From Gymnorhina tibicen (lineage: Eukaryota; Chordata; Aves; Passeriformes; Artamidae), in contig VXAZ01007544.1 of assembly GCA_013399875.1 (NCBI GenBank), forward strand, positions 1,073,091-1,137,090: 64,000 nt of DNA. Direction: 5' to 3'. Shown here piece by piece: positions 9,773 through 19,537 of the stretch (its first letter is position 1; every line of letters starts with the position of its first letter). The notes beneath the pieces are model-generated. The model made no database searches, was not told the origin of the DNA, and saw only the letters and a program-made list of their open reading frames with translations. A program made the translations under genes and the position numbers.

Positions 9773-11142
9773 TAGTCATGAGTTTTTTGAAAAATCAAGT
9801 TGCAATCATTTCATACTGAACATCTGGGGATAACATTTTTGTTCAAAGTTAAAATTTTAATTGTTCAAATTCATATAAAGGAAAATTTTCCTGAGGCCTT
9901 CTAGAGGCTTTGTCTTCCTACACCCTTGAGAGGAAGCCTTCCTTCACCCGTCTTCCTTCATAGCAGTGCGTCGTATATTGATATTTCAGCATAACCTGGG
10001 GTTTATACTTCTGTATTCCAATCATGAATTGAATAAGATCCATGAAATACTGGATACAAAAAGAAGCATTGAAACAAACATCATTTAAAAGGAGCAGCAA
10101 GAGCACTACTGGTCCATGAGGGAGATGCATAAGGAGCTAAGGGTGACAGGCAGGGCAGGGACCTGGGAACAGTTCTGCATGATCTTAGCAGTACCAGGGT
10201 GGTAACAGTGACAAGTTCTACCTACAGTCACAGAGAAGGCAAGGAAATGAGCCATGTCTTGGGGCCATCCGTCAGACAGGTCCAGAGACCAAAAACAATG
10301 TGACCTATAGCACTCATCCAAGAGCCATTTTGGAAAATCAGCTGGGGCAGCAGAAAGCAGGACTGGGCACAGTCCAGATTACAGCATAGGCTTGCTATGT
10401 TAGGGTTTCCTATCCTTTCATTAAAGAAAAATAGAAGCGCCAGGGAGATGGCCAGAGCCAGTAAGGTTTGGAAGGGCCCTTAGGTCCCTGACAACTGATT
10501 GTCTTGTGAGTGCGTATTATATTGTCTGACTTCTGACTCAAAAATTACTGTCATATCTGGCCACGTGAGAAAGTGGTCTTATTGAAATATATCCATATTA
10601 CTAAAAAGTTTTTCAAAATTTATGAAAATACTGGAATTGAGATGAAGATGAATAGTGATGCGAATTACGATGTTTGCTAACTTCAGAATACCAAACCTGC
10701 AAATATTTATTTCCTGGCACTGATTCCTTAAGATGATATTTAAATGAAGTCAAGTTTCTTTTTCTTCTTTTTCTTCTTTTCCTCTTTTTTTTTTTACCAT
10801 CGCATTTCTCTGCAGCCCTCTCTCCCCTCCCCCCTGCCTTGAGTTCTGTAGGCAATTAAGTTTTGAAACTGAAAAAACAAGGGAAAGGAAATTACAGCCT
10901 CTTGGAACCAGCTGTGATCTTCACATCATCTGAAAATACAAGATGAGAAATGTGTCCAAGAAGGAGGTATTTGATTTTGTAAAATCTCTGATTCTTGTTT
11001 TTAAAGAAACAGCTAAAACTACTAAGCACTTCACACCTTTATTCTGTTTTATGTGTCCCTTTATGTGGGGCTGAGGAGTGTCAGATGAGAGGAAAAGAAC
11101 TTCTTTAATCTTCAGTATAGGAAAGAAGATGCAGAGAGGGAG
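9773..11142. other. Unclassified stretch with one G-rich segment and a pyrimidine tract
   Basis: 10130-10480 is richer in G than its surroundings and contains GAGATGC, AAGGAGCTAAGG and GGGCCATCC words. I could not assign it to a repeat family or gene. 10752-10798 is a TTC/T tract. An 80-codon minus-strand frame at 10613-10855 gets its K/R-rich run purely from that tract. Confidence 0.45.
10752..10798. repeat. Polypyrimidine (TTC/TTTC) simple repeat
   Basis: Nearly uninterrupted T and C with repeated TTCTTTTTC units. On the minus strand it reads as AAG/AGA codons, producing a false basic peptide. Confidence 0.85.
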
Positions 11143-11526
11143 GGTGGTGGATTGACCTTGACTGGTCTCCAGGTGCCCACTAACCCACTCTATCACTTCC
11201 CCTCCTCAACAGGATGGAGGAGAAAAATGAGATTAAATGTTTGTAGGTTAAGATAAGGATAGGGAGAGCACTTAGCAATTACTGTCATAGGCAAAACAAA
11301 ATTGACTTGGGGAAATCAACTTCTTACCAGTCAAACAGAACAAGATATGGAGAAATAAGAACAAATTTTAAAAACTGCATCTCGCCCCTGCCTTCTTCAT
11401 AGCCTCAACTTTCCTCTTGACTTTTCTACCTCCTCCCTCCAAGCAGCAGAGGGGACAGGTTGTGGCTACTGCAGTCAGTTCATCACATTCTTTTTGCCGC
11501 TCCTTTCCTCTTATGTTCTTTCCCTG

Positions 11527-11890
11527 TTCCAGTATGGAGTCTCTCCCATGTGAGACAGTCCTTCATGGCTTTCTCCAGCATGCCCATGGGAGTCCCATGG
11601 GCTTCAGTTCTTTGGGAACTGTTCCAGTGAGTGTTCTTTCTATGGTGTGCAGTCCTTTAGGAACTGACTGCTCCAGTGTGGGTCACCCACAGGAAAAGTG
11701 GTCCTGTCAGGAGACCTGCTCTAGCATGGACTCCTCTCCATGGGGCCACAGGTCCTTTCAGAAGCCAGTTCCCATGCAAACTTTCCATGGGGCAACACCT
11801 TCCTTCAGGATACAACCTGCTTCAGCATGGAGTCCTTCATGGTCAGCAGGAGGGCAACCTGTGTTACCATGAGCTGCAGGGAAGTCTCTG
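11527..11890. repeat. Imperfect tandem repeats inside the 11143 LTR
   Basis: Six or more degenerate units share CTCCAG-TGG...CCATGGG...CAG-TCCTTYAGGAA, visible at for example 11527, 11574, 11621, 11670, 11718 and 11818. They lie downstream of the TATA-like site in the sense of the LTR. The units have diverged, so the array is old. Confidence 0.65.
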
Positions 11891-12009
11891 CTCTGGTACC
11901 TGGAGAGGTCCCTCCCCCTCCTCCTGCACTGACCTTGGTGTCTTCAGGGTTGTTTCTCTCACATATTCTCTCTTTCTCTCTCAGCTGCTGCATGGGTATT
12001 TAACACTTT

Positions 12010-12019
12010 CTTAAATATG
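12010..12019 (-). promoter_or_regulatory. TATA-like element of the 11143 LTR
   Basis: CTTAAATATG on the plus strand is CATATTTAAG in sense, about 180 bp from the sense 5' end of the LTR. It resembles the CATATTTAAA words of the two related LTRs upstream in the window. Confidence 0.45.
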
Positions 12020-12195
12020 TTTTCATAGAGACACTACCAATGTCTCTGACTGGTTCAGCTCTGGCCAGCCTCAGGTCCATCTTGTAGCCAGCTGGAACTG
12101 TCTCTGTCCAACATGGAGACAAGTTTGGGCATCTTCTCACAGAAGTCACTTCTGCGGTTTCTCACTAGGAAAAGCTTGCCATGTAAAGACAATAG

Positions 12196-14653
12196 CGATA
12201 CTGTCCCAATAAAAATATTAGAGCTGGATGACTCATACTATTTCTGGAGAGCCTTTCATAACTCTAAATGCAATTAACAAATATTTCACTTTCTTAAAAC
12301 TCCTGCTAACACTTATGGTTCCCTATATTCCTTATGCTCCTGAAGTATTTAGTTTGGTAGTGGAACTAATTTATAAACCTTGTTTCCCTGTTCTTTTTTT
12401 ACAGTTTTTCCTGTTTCAAGCTTTTCTCATCCAGAGCATCCTAAGTGGCAAAACAAATTCTGTTAGACAAAGAGCAATACTACTGATCACTATCTACACA
12501 GAGCCTAAATTGATTTTAAAAAAGAATGGAACTGTACTGTAGAAAGCATTTATACTTGTTTGAGTTAGTGATGGAGGAGACTTATTTGGGTGTGCATGAA
12601 CCATTCACCTCAGCATCATCTGTAATAAAAGACTTTGACTGATGTTATGCATATGCATGAAATAAGCAGATGATGCTTCCTAGAAGAAAAGATCAAGATG
12701 TCAAGAGAACAACAGAAAAAGAACAAGAGGCCAAATGTACCATACAGGAACATTAACAGAGTAGTAAAAATTCAAATCTTTATGTTTATGCACATGATAT
12801 TTGCAGGAACACCTCAGGAATAACACATCAGTCTTCAGTGTTGGCTAGCCTATGGTCAGTACCCAGAATGGCAACACTACAATGAAATCAGATTTTTCCA
12901 AGCTTTGCTTAGCCCTACTTTTAAACACCAAGCAGTGCCTTCTGTTGCAAAACAGGTCCCGTTACTGTCTCAGCTCAGAACAGGCACAGAAGGAAGATAC
13001 ATCTTGCAGGGTAAGTGCATTCAGATTGTCTTTCTATAGAAATGTGCTCTAGTTTAGCTGGATTCAAAGCAGTGGATTTCCTGATACTGACATCCCATAG
13101 CCCACACAGACATGTACACTTACAGAAACATTCTACATTAAAATGAAAGGTTGCATATACCACCTCAAACTTATCAGCATGAAGACTGCTTTTGCTCATT
13201 CTTGTTCTGTAGGATTTCTGTGGCTGTGGCTATAATTTTGTAGACATAGTTCAAGACTGATAAATTTAATTATATTTTTACCATTTTAAAATGTTTTCGA
13301 CACTATGTAACATTCCTAGAGTGTGAAAATATATGAATGAATCTTCCTCTTCTCCCTGTGATTTACGATATGTCATCTATCACCAAATGTTATTATTTGC
13401 CATGTGAATGGCATGCCAAATAGACCTAGTTCGCAAAAAATCAATTTTTTTTTTCTGAAAGATATTAATTTTGAAGGAAGCAAAAAGAATATCAACCTGG
13501 AGAGTTAAATTATTGAAAAAGCTATAAGCAACTGACAATGGAACTTTTTATTGCTAAATACCAGGAAGGTCTCATAGGCAGCATGTGATAAGCGTGAATC
13601 CTTCAGGATATACAAAGCAAACCTGAGTAACAGATTGACAAGAGTGAGGTTGATAAAGAGTAAGTAATAAAACTGATAAAGAGTGAATCAAGCTAAAAGA
13701 ATTTGATACCATTCTCCTAACTACCTTCCAATAGTAAGTAAGTATCAAAAAATGGAAGTAGAAATGAGGATTTTTTTACATAATGCTTTAAGAAAAACAC
13801 AGTAATTCTCTGCTAAAAGATCTGAAATTAAATTACTATATTGAAAAGCAATTATCTCTATACATGTGATGAAAGATTTTAAAAATTCAAGACAATTTAT
13901 GGGTTTAAACACTTAACAGAATTTTAGGATTACTTTGAAGAAAGTAATGGAGACATGACATAAAAAATACAAGTTACACAAAATTATTTCAGTAATGAAT
14001 AAGCTTTCTCAGAAATTAATGAGATTTTTAATTGAATTCCAAAAAATCAAGATAAAATTCCCAGTGGAATATTTAGTAAGATCATTGCTTTCACTACAAA
14101 ATTATAAAGCATATGACATTCAGGTATTTGAAGACCTGAAACCCCTTAGCACTTGTTTGACTGTTTTTCATGGATTCTGTGACACTAGGACACATGATTG
14201 CAAAGTTAATGTGACAGGAGTAGGTGGCAGTGCACCCGCCACTGAGCCATACTTTCTTTAGAGCAATAATGCTCACCAAAAAAAAAGTGTCCTTATATTT
14301 TGGTTCATCTAAAACCTCAAGGCTTATTACAGCTCATTAGCAGATTGAGTGGACACTTTCTTAAAGCATCAGTTCTATGGACAACTGGATTCATAAATAT
14401 TCAAGAGCACATGACATTTGAAAAGTTTTGTGCCTATTTCAGCTTGTTTTCCCTTGTTCAAACAAATCTTCTTGACTCCCTATCAATTGCTTGCTATGTT
14501 GATGGTTCCAAACTTGAAGTCTGGTATTTCTCTTTTTCCCAACTTGGAGCCTTTGCCATTTGTCTAACAAGATTTCTGTTCCTGATATCATTTCTATAAT
14601 TTCTTTTTTTGTTCTCTCTTCTCCATCAATTTTTAGTGAGACACCCTTATTTT
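12196..14653. other. AT-rich non-coding DNA, no recognised feature
   Basis: Open frames reach 104 codons (12228-12542) and 88 codons (13995-14261), but their composition follows the local AT richness. No domain, conserved motif, splice structure or repeat family was recognised. Confidence 0.55.
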
Positions 14654-14782
14654 ACAAAAAAAAAAACAAAAGCAAACCAACAAAAACTTAAAAAAACCCC
14701 AAAAAACCCAAAAGCCCCCAACCCAAAACAAAACAAAACAACCCCCCCAAAAAAAGAAACCAAACCAAACCAAAAAAAACCC
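14654..14782. repeat. A/C-only low-complexity tract with G-quadruplex motif on the minus strand
   Basis: Over 129 bases only about five are G or T on the plus strand. The C runs at 14697-14700, 14707-14709, 14715-14719 and 14722-14724 have spacers of 6, 5 and 2, so the minus strand meets the usual G3+N1-7 quadruplex pattern. It abuts the CR1 that starts at 14852. A 72-codon frame here is only K, N, P and T codons. Confidence 0.85.
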
Positions 14783-14894
14783 TATCTACTTTATCAGGAA
14801 AGCACAACCATTGTTATTATCTATTAAATGATAGATATTCTAGTTACAGACTCACAGAATCATTTAGGTTGGAAAAGACTCTAAGATCATTGGT

Positions 14895-14900
14895 TCCAAC
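14895..14900. repeat. Target-site duplication TCCAAC, left copy
   Basis: Six bases, identical to 15295-15300. The word is part of the CR1 sequence the LTR landed in. Confidence 0.93.
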
Positions 14901-14954
14901 TGTAGCAGTGGGGAAGAAGATGACAGATCCCCATGTATGTCCAGAGAAGAGCCG

Positions 14955-14960
14955 TTTATT
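14955..14960 (-). terminator. Poly(A) signal AATAAA of the 14901 LTR
   Basis: Plus-strand TTTATT. It lies 16 bases downstream (in sense) of the TATA box, so it would precede or overlap the cap site. Confidence 0.7.
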
Positions 14961-14976
14961 GCCCAAAATCGCCCCC

Positions 14977-14984
14977 TCTTTATA
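14977..14984 (-). promoter_or_regulatory. TATA box of the 14901 LTR
   Basis: Sense TATAAAGA in GGGTATAAAGAGG. It is the cleanest core promoter element seen in the window. Confidence 0.7.
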
Positions 14985-15294
14985 CCCTTAATCTCAACCG
15001 AACACAACTGAAACCAAGCTGAAGCCTAACAGAACTTAACAGCAGAAGGGCACCCATTGGCTGGCACAGCTGCAGTGCTGCTGTCCACGCGTCCCATCAC
15101 CCAAACAGCTTCCCGTTCATATGCCGTCCACGTGTTCCTCCAGCCAATCACAATCTCACTTCCAACTGTCACTCAACTGCCTCTCACCCCTCAGCCAACT
15201 TCCAGCCGTGCAGCCCTCAGCCGTGCCTTTCCCACAGGGCTTCTGGTGAGCACAAGCCTTAACCATTTTAACAAATGTAACCCCATATTCCACA

Positions 15295-15300
15295 TCCAAC
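15295..15300. repeat. Target-site duplication TCCAAC, right copy
   Basis: Exact repeat of 14895-14900, followed immediately by resumed CR1 sequence. Confidence 0.93.
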
Positions 15301-15526
15301 CGTTAACCAATCACCACCACTAAGTGCCACATGCAGTAATTTCTTGAACACCTCCAGGGATGGTGACTCCACCACCTCCCTGGGCAGTCAGTTCCAATTC
15401 TTGGCAACCTTTTCAGTGAAGGAGTTCTTCCTAATGTCAAAGCTGAACCTCCCTCGCTACAACTTGAGGCCATTTACTCTTGTGCCATCTTTTGTTGCCT
15501 GGGAGAAGAGCCCTGCCTTTACCTGG

Positions 15527-15982
15527 TTACAACGTCCTATCACGGAATTTCAGAGTGATAAGTTCTCCCCTGAGCCTACTTTCCTCCAGGCTAAACAGCT
15601 CCAGCTCTCTCAGCTGCTCCTCATATGACCTGTGCTCCAGACCCTTCCCCAGCTCTGCTGCTCCTCCCTGGACTTGCTCCAGCCCCTCAATGTCCTTCTT
15701 GTGGTGAGGGGCCCAGAACTGGATGCAGAACTCAAGGTGTGGCCTCACCAGTGCCGAGTATAGGGGCATGATCCTGCTGGCCACACTATTGCTGATACAG
15801 GCCAGGATGACACTGGCCTTCTTGGCAAGCTGGGCACACACTGGCTTGTGCTCAGTTGCTCTTGACCACACCCCCAGGTCCTTTTCCACTGGGCCACTTT
15901 CCAGACACTCTTCCCAAAACCTGTATGACTGCAGGGGGTTGTTGTGACTAACATGCATGGGGTGTTTTGTTAAATTAAGCAA
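15527..15982 (-). pseudogene. CR1 ORF2 C-terminal fragment (reverse-transcriptase polyprotein remnant)
   Basis: An open frame of 151 codons on the minus strand. Residues from about 46 onward read as the end of CR1 ORF2, with [56 protein letters not shown] and [18 protein letters not shown]. This is the region downstream of the RT catalytic core; the core itself is absent. After RGEL the family frame is lost by a frameshift and the reading ends in unrelated residues. The first 10-15 codons extend past the CR1 into flanking DNA. It is the longest surviving coding trace in the window and is non-functional. Confidence 0.85.
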
Positions 15983-18291
15983 AGGCTCTCAAATTTGCTT
16001 AAGTATTAGGTATACAAGGATTTTGTCAATATGTCACATTCAAAATGCAATGTACAGTCTAAAGTATAAAAAGATAATTCCCGGTCTGAAATACAAATTA
16101 TGCATCTGAAACAATTCCCAAAATCATGCCAATGGAGGCTGCGTTTTTCTTTTTAATTTTTTTTTTTTTTTGCCTCTAAAACCAATTAAATTTTAATATG
16201 AGAATCCCTATAGATCTTTACTTTGCTCATAAATTTCTATTTCATCAGTTAGCTAAAGGTGAAAATATAATATTCCTCCTACTCATCAAAAGTTTACAGG
16301 TGAAACGTATTAAAGAACATTTGTATTTTCAAAATGTCATTAATGATTGCAGAAATTAAACCCATTCTGAGGAAGGGCTATCTCAGAACCTTTAGCGTTA
16401 TCTTCTTCCATTTTGAATAAAATTATTATGCTTTTTCTGTCCTCAGAATTAAAACAGAGAAATATTTTTTTCTCAGACTCACCTAATCATGCAACGTTTG
16501 TTTATTTTATCTCAGCCAAGTCTCTATTCTTTACTGGAGCTACTCAATTAAATGTGCTGCTGTGAAATAACTGTTCCCTCTTTTAAGCTGTGTTTTATTA
16601 TTTTAATGTTTGATTTTTCAGACCCTGAAAAAAGTTCTTGCTTTTGAGGCCAAAAATGAGCATGTCTATATTTTAATGATTTAATTTAAATGTAAATGAA
16701 AATTTTGAATATAAATATTTTTACTTCCTAGGCCTGATCAGGTTCACGTATAAGAAAAAGTGAAAGGGAGTATGTTTATCTTTAAAAGAAGAAATCTGCA
16801 AAACTAAAAAATAAAGTTTCTAACCATTTGTATGTTTCTTTAAAATTAGTTAAGAAAACGAGCAAAAATAAGTTAATAAAATAGGTTATAAGGACAAACC
16901 TGTTACTGGTTACTATTTCTGTCAACTTTAGAAATATTTCCAGTTCACACATTTTGAAATTTGTTGCGGTATTTCTTTAATTCTACAAATATAAGTATTT
17001 TATAGTTGTGGTGAACTATTCAAAACACACAGAGAACTGCTGGAGGGTATGGGCTAAGGCTTACTTTTGTTATTGTGAATTGGGACATTGTACTTCAAAC
17101 TGTGGTGGTTTTTTGTGCTTCTAAGCATTCAGGCATTATCCTTATGTGAGAATGCACAGTGCTTTGTCCAAAAAAGCCTTTGAATTTGTGATAAGCAAAT
17201 GGAATGGAAAAAAAAATTATCTTAATCACAACCACCTAAATACTTTGGCCATTCTAATCAAAACCATTAGCTAGATAATTTGAAAACAGACAGAAATGCA
17301 AAATTCACACTTTACAACCCTTTAAATGTATGCTGATAAAAAGAAATACATACTTATGTAAACTGTTAAAGCTCAAACAAAGCATCTGAGGGAATATCGT
17401 CCTAGATAACAATTGTCAGTATAGCTAGAAGGCTATTTTTTCAAACTTTGCATATCTGATATTACCAGACGACTAAATATTGATTAGAATGCATTCTTTT
17501 TAAAATCCTTTTCATATCTGAAATAGTTTTCTTGGAGGTTTCTCTTTCCTTAGAATCTGCTTGGAAAATCAGTATTGCGATACTGGTTAGAGTGACGTTA
17601 TAATCTGGAAAGTGACTGTCACCTTCTTAATCAATAAATCTACTCTTCAGCTCTTATCTGCTTAGTGACAAGAATGAATTTTTAAAACTTTTTTAGCCAT
17701 GCTGTTCTAACAGACTTTATCTGTGATGGATTGGATTTTTGTCTCATGGTGTCCATCAGCTGAATTATTTCCTAAGTTTTGACTCCAAAAACAAGCTCCA
17801 GTTGAAACAAGCTCTATCTGTGCAAGCCCAGCCACTTCAATTACTAGGTTTGTAGATGGACTCTGACAGGATTCTTAAAAATGCACTTTTCACAGAGTAG
17901 CCCGCTTTTTCTAATGGAAAATTTTTTGTTCGGTGTAGACTACCAAAAGATGTACAAATTCCATACAAACTTCCAGATCCATACAAATTTCACTTTGCAC
18001 TTAGCTTATTATCCTTGTAGCATCACGAGCTTTCCTGTCTACCAGAAAAAAAGCATGCTAATATCCAATGTGTCATTTCTAACTTGATTTTAAGGTTCAA
18101 CAGAGAGTAAATGTCTGCTTAAATGGTTTTTAAGTCTGAATGGTTACTCCACCACTATTAATAGTAGTAGAAGTAGTCGTCGTCATAGTAGTAGTAGTAG
18201 TAGTATTGAATTTTTTGCCTTTTTTTAGCAAAAAGACCCAATCTATTTCAGGTGAGAATTAATGCAGGGAAATTCTAAAATTTCTGACATA
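15950..18291. other. AT-rich non-coding DNA
   Basis: No repeat family, exon or RNA gene was recognised. It contains a poly-T run near 16159-16171 and, at the right end, the TAG-type microsatellite at 18160-18206. Confidence 0.55.
18160..18206. repeat. (TAG)n / (AGT)n microsatellite, imperfect
   Basis: TAGTAG units with AAG and CGT variants in the middle, then a purer run of TAG at the right. Confidence 0.85.
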
Positions 18292-19537
18292 AAATCATAG
18301 AATCATAGAATAGCTTGTGTTGCAAGGTACCTTTGAAAGCCACCTAGTCCAACAATCCTGCAGTGAGCTGGGACTCCTTCAATTAGATCAGGTTGCTCAG
18401 AGCCCTGTCCAACCTGACCTTAAATGTTTCCAGAGACAGAGAATCTACCACCTTTCTGGGTAACATCCTCATTGTAAAAAATTTATTTTTCATATCTAGT
18501 CTAAATCTATCTTCTTTTAGTTTCAAACATTACCTTGTCCTATCACAACAGGGCCGGTTTAAAAGTCTGTCTCCATCCTTCCTATAGGTCGCCTTTAAGT
18601 ACTGAAAGTGTTTCCAGAACCTTCCCTTTTCCAGGCTGGACAATCCCAACTCTCTCAGCCTCTTTTCAAAGGAGAGGTGCTCCAGCCTTCTTAACAATTT
18701 TTATGGCCCTCTTCTGGACTTGCTCCAACAGGTCCATGTCCTTCCTGTGCTGGAGACCCGAGTTGGATGCAGCACAGCAGAGGTACAGAATCACCTCTCT
18801 CACCTGCTGCTTATGGTGCTTTGGATGCAGCCTAGGACACATTTGCTTTCTGGGCTGCAAGGGCACATGGCAGGGTCATCTCCAGCAGCTCATCCACCAG
18901 CATGCCCAGATCCTTCTTGGAAGGGCTGCTCTCATTCCCTTCATCCCCCAGCCTGGCTTGATAGTGGGCTTGCCCTGACCCTGCACTGCACTTTCTTGAA
19001 CCACATAAAATTCCCATTCATTCCCATTCAGAAGCTCACTTCTCAAGCTTGTCCAGGTCCTTCTAAATGGCATCCTGTCCTTCAGGAATGTCAAGCTCAC
19101 AACTCAGCTTGGTGTCTACTGCAAGCTTGCTGAAGGTGCATTTCATCCCACTATGTTATGGATGAGGACACTGAATGGCACTGGTCCCCCTGAAGGACAC
19201 CACTTGTCACTGATCTCCATGAAGACATTAGGCCACGGACCCTTGATGTGATCATCCAACCAATTCCTAATCCTCCAAACAATCCACCTACCACATTTAT
19301 ATCTATCCAATTTGGAGACAAGGATGTGGTAGGGGGAACATGTCAAAAACTTCACAGAAGTCCAGATAAATCACATCTGTAGCCCTTCCTTTGTCCCCTG
19401 ATGTAGTCACCTCATCATAGACGGCCACTTGGCTTGGTCAGGCAAAACTCATCCTTGGTGAAGCTGTGCTGGCTATCCCAAATCATGTCCCTGCCTTCCA
19501 TGTGCCTTAGAGTAGCTTCTAGGAAAATCTGTTCAGT
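18292..19537 (-). mobile_element. CR1 LINE, 1.25 kb, the longest copy in the window
   Basis: Starts with two inverted terminal repeat units (ATCATAGAATCATAGAAT) and runs through the classic CR1 blocks: TCAGGTTGCTCAGAGCC, CTAGTCTAAATCTATC, AGTACTGAAAG, TTGTCCAGGTCCTTCT, CTGAAGGACACCACTTGTCACTG, CAGATAAATCACATCTGTAG and GTGCCTTAGAGTAGCTTCTAG. It therefore covers the 3' UTR and a good part of ORF2 towards the RT domain. Stops and frameshifts are frequent; minus-strand 18666-18866 keeps MDLLEQVQKRAIKIVKK. Bases 19010-19030 contain a small local duplication (CCCATTCATTCCCATTCA). The element is 5'-truncated. Confidence 0.95.

Larger units (their letters stand above)
11143..12195 (-). mobile_element. 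Long ERVL-like solo LTR with internal degenerate repeats
   Basis: Resembles the avian LTR type whose plus-strand image opens GTGGTGGATTGACCTTGACTGG and continues GTGCCCACTAACCC and TCTATCACTTCCCCTCCTCA. The far end (sense 5' end) reads GCTTGCCATGTAAAGACAATA, and a TATA-like CATATTTAAG lies at plus-strand 12010-12019. Between about 11527 and 11890 there are imperfect repeats built on CTCCAGYRTGG, CCATGGG and TCCTTYAGGAA words spaced roughly 40-50 bp apart. The 151-codon plus-strand frame at 11417-11872 and the overlapping 112- and 87-codon frames are antisense readings of these repeats, not genes. I could not confirm a target duplication, so the ends are good to a few bases only. Confidence 0.75.
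14901..15294 (-). mobile_element. Solo LTR, 394 bp, ERVK/alpharetrovirus-like, inserted in CR1
   Basis: Ends are TGTAGCAGTGGGG and CATATTCCACA on the plus strand, with a perfect 6-bp duplication TCCAAC, the length typical of ERVK/alpharetrovirus integrases. In sense (minus) orientation it has CCAAT-type boxes, a TATA box TATAAAGA (plus-strand 14977-14984) and AATAAA (plus-strand 14955-14960) only 16 bases further on. That close TATA to AATAAA spacing matches avian leukosis-type LTRs, where the signal lies around the U3/R border and R is short. No proviral genes remain. It is younger than the CR1 it splits. Confidence 0.93.
14852..15949 (-). mobile_element. CR1 LINE 3' end and ORF2 C-terminus, interrupted by a solo LTR
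   Basis: The left piece 14852-14900 is the inverted CR1 tail (CACAGAATCATTTAGGTTGG). The right piece 15295-15949 resumes with CCGTTAACC, CACCTCCAGGGATGG, CTCCAGGCTAAACAGCTCC and AATGTCCTTCTTG. The interruption is the LTR at 14901-15294. Minus-strand translation gives the C-terminal part of the CR1 endonuclease/reverse-transcriptase polyprotein (see 15527-15982). The element is 5'-truncated and dead. Confidence 0.92.

Noticed and set aside
10613..10855. 80-codon minus-strand frame with a K/R-rich block like a nuclear localisation signal
   Set aside because: The basic block is the direct translation of the TTC/T tract at 10752-10798.
11417..11872. 151-codon plus-strand open frame
   Set aside because: It lies wholly inside the 11143-12195 LTR, antisense to it, and its residues come from the internal degenerate repeats. 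No domain or conserved motif.
14609..14827. 72-codon K/P/T-rich plus-strand frame
   Set aside because: Translation of the A/C-only simple tract; no coding value.
18535..18978. 147-codon plus-strand open frame
   Set aside because: Antisense reading of the CR1 at 18292-19537; the CR1 coding sense is on the minus strand.
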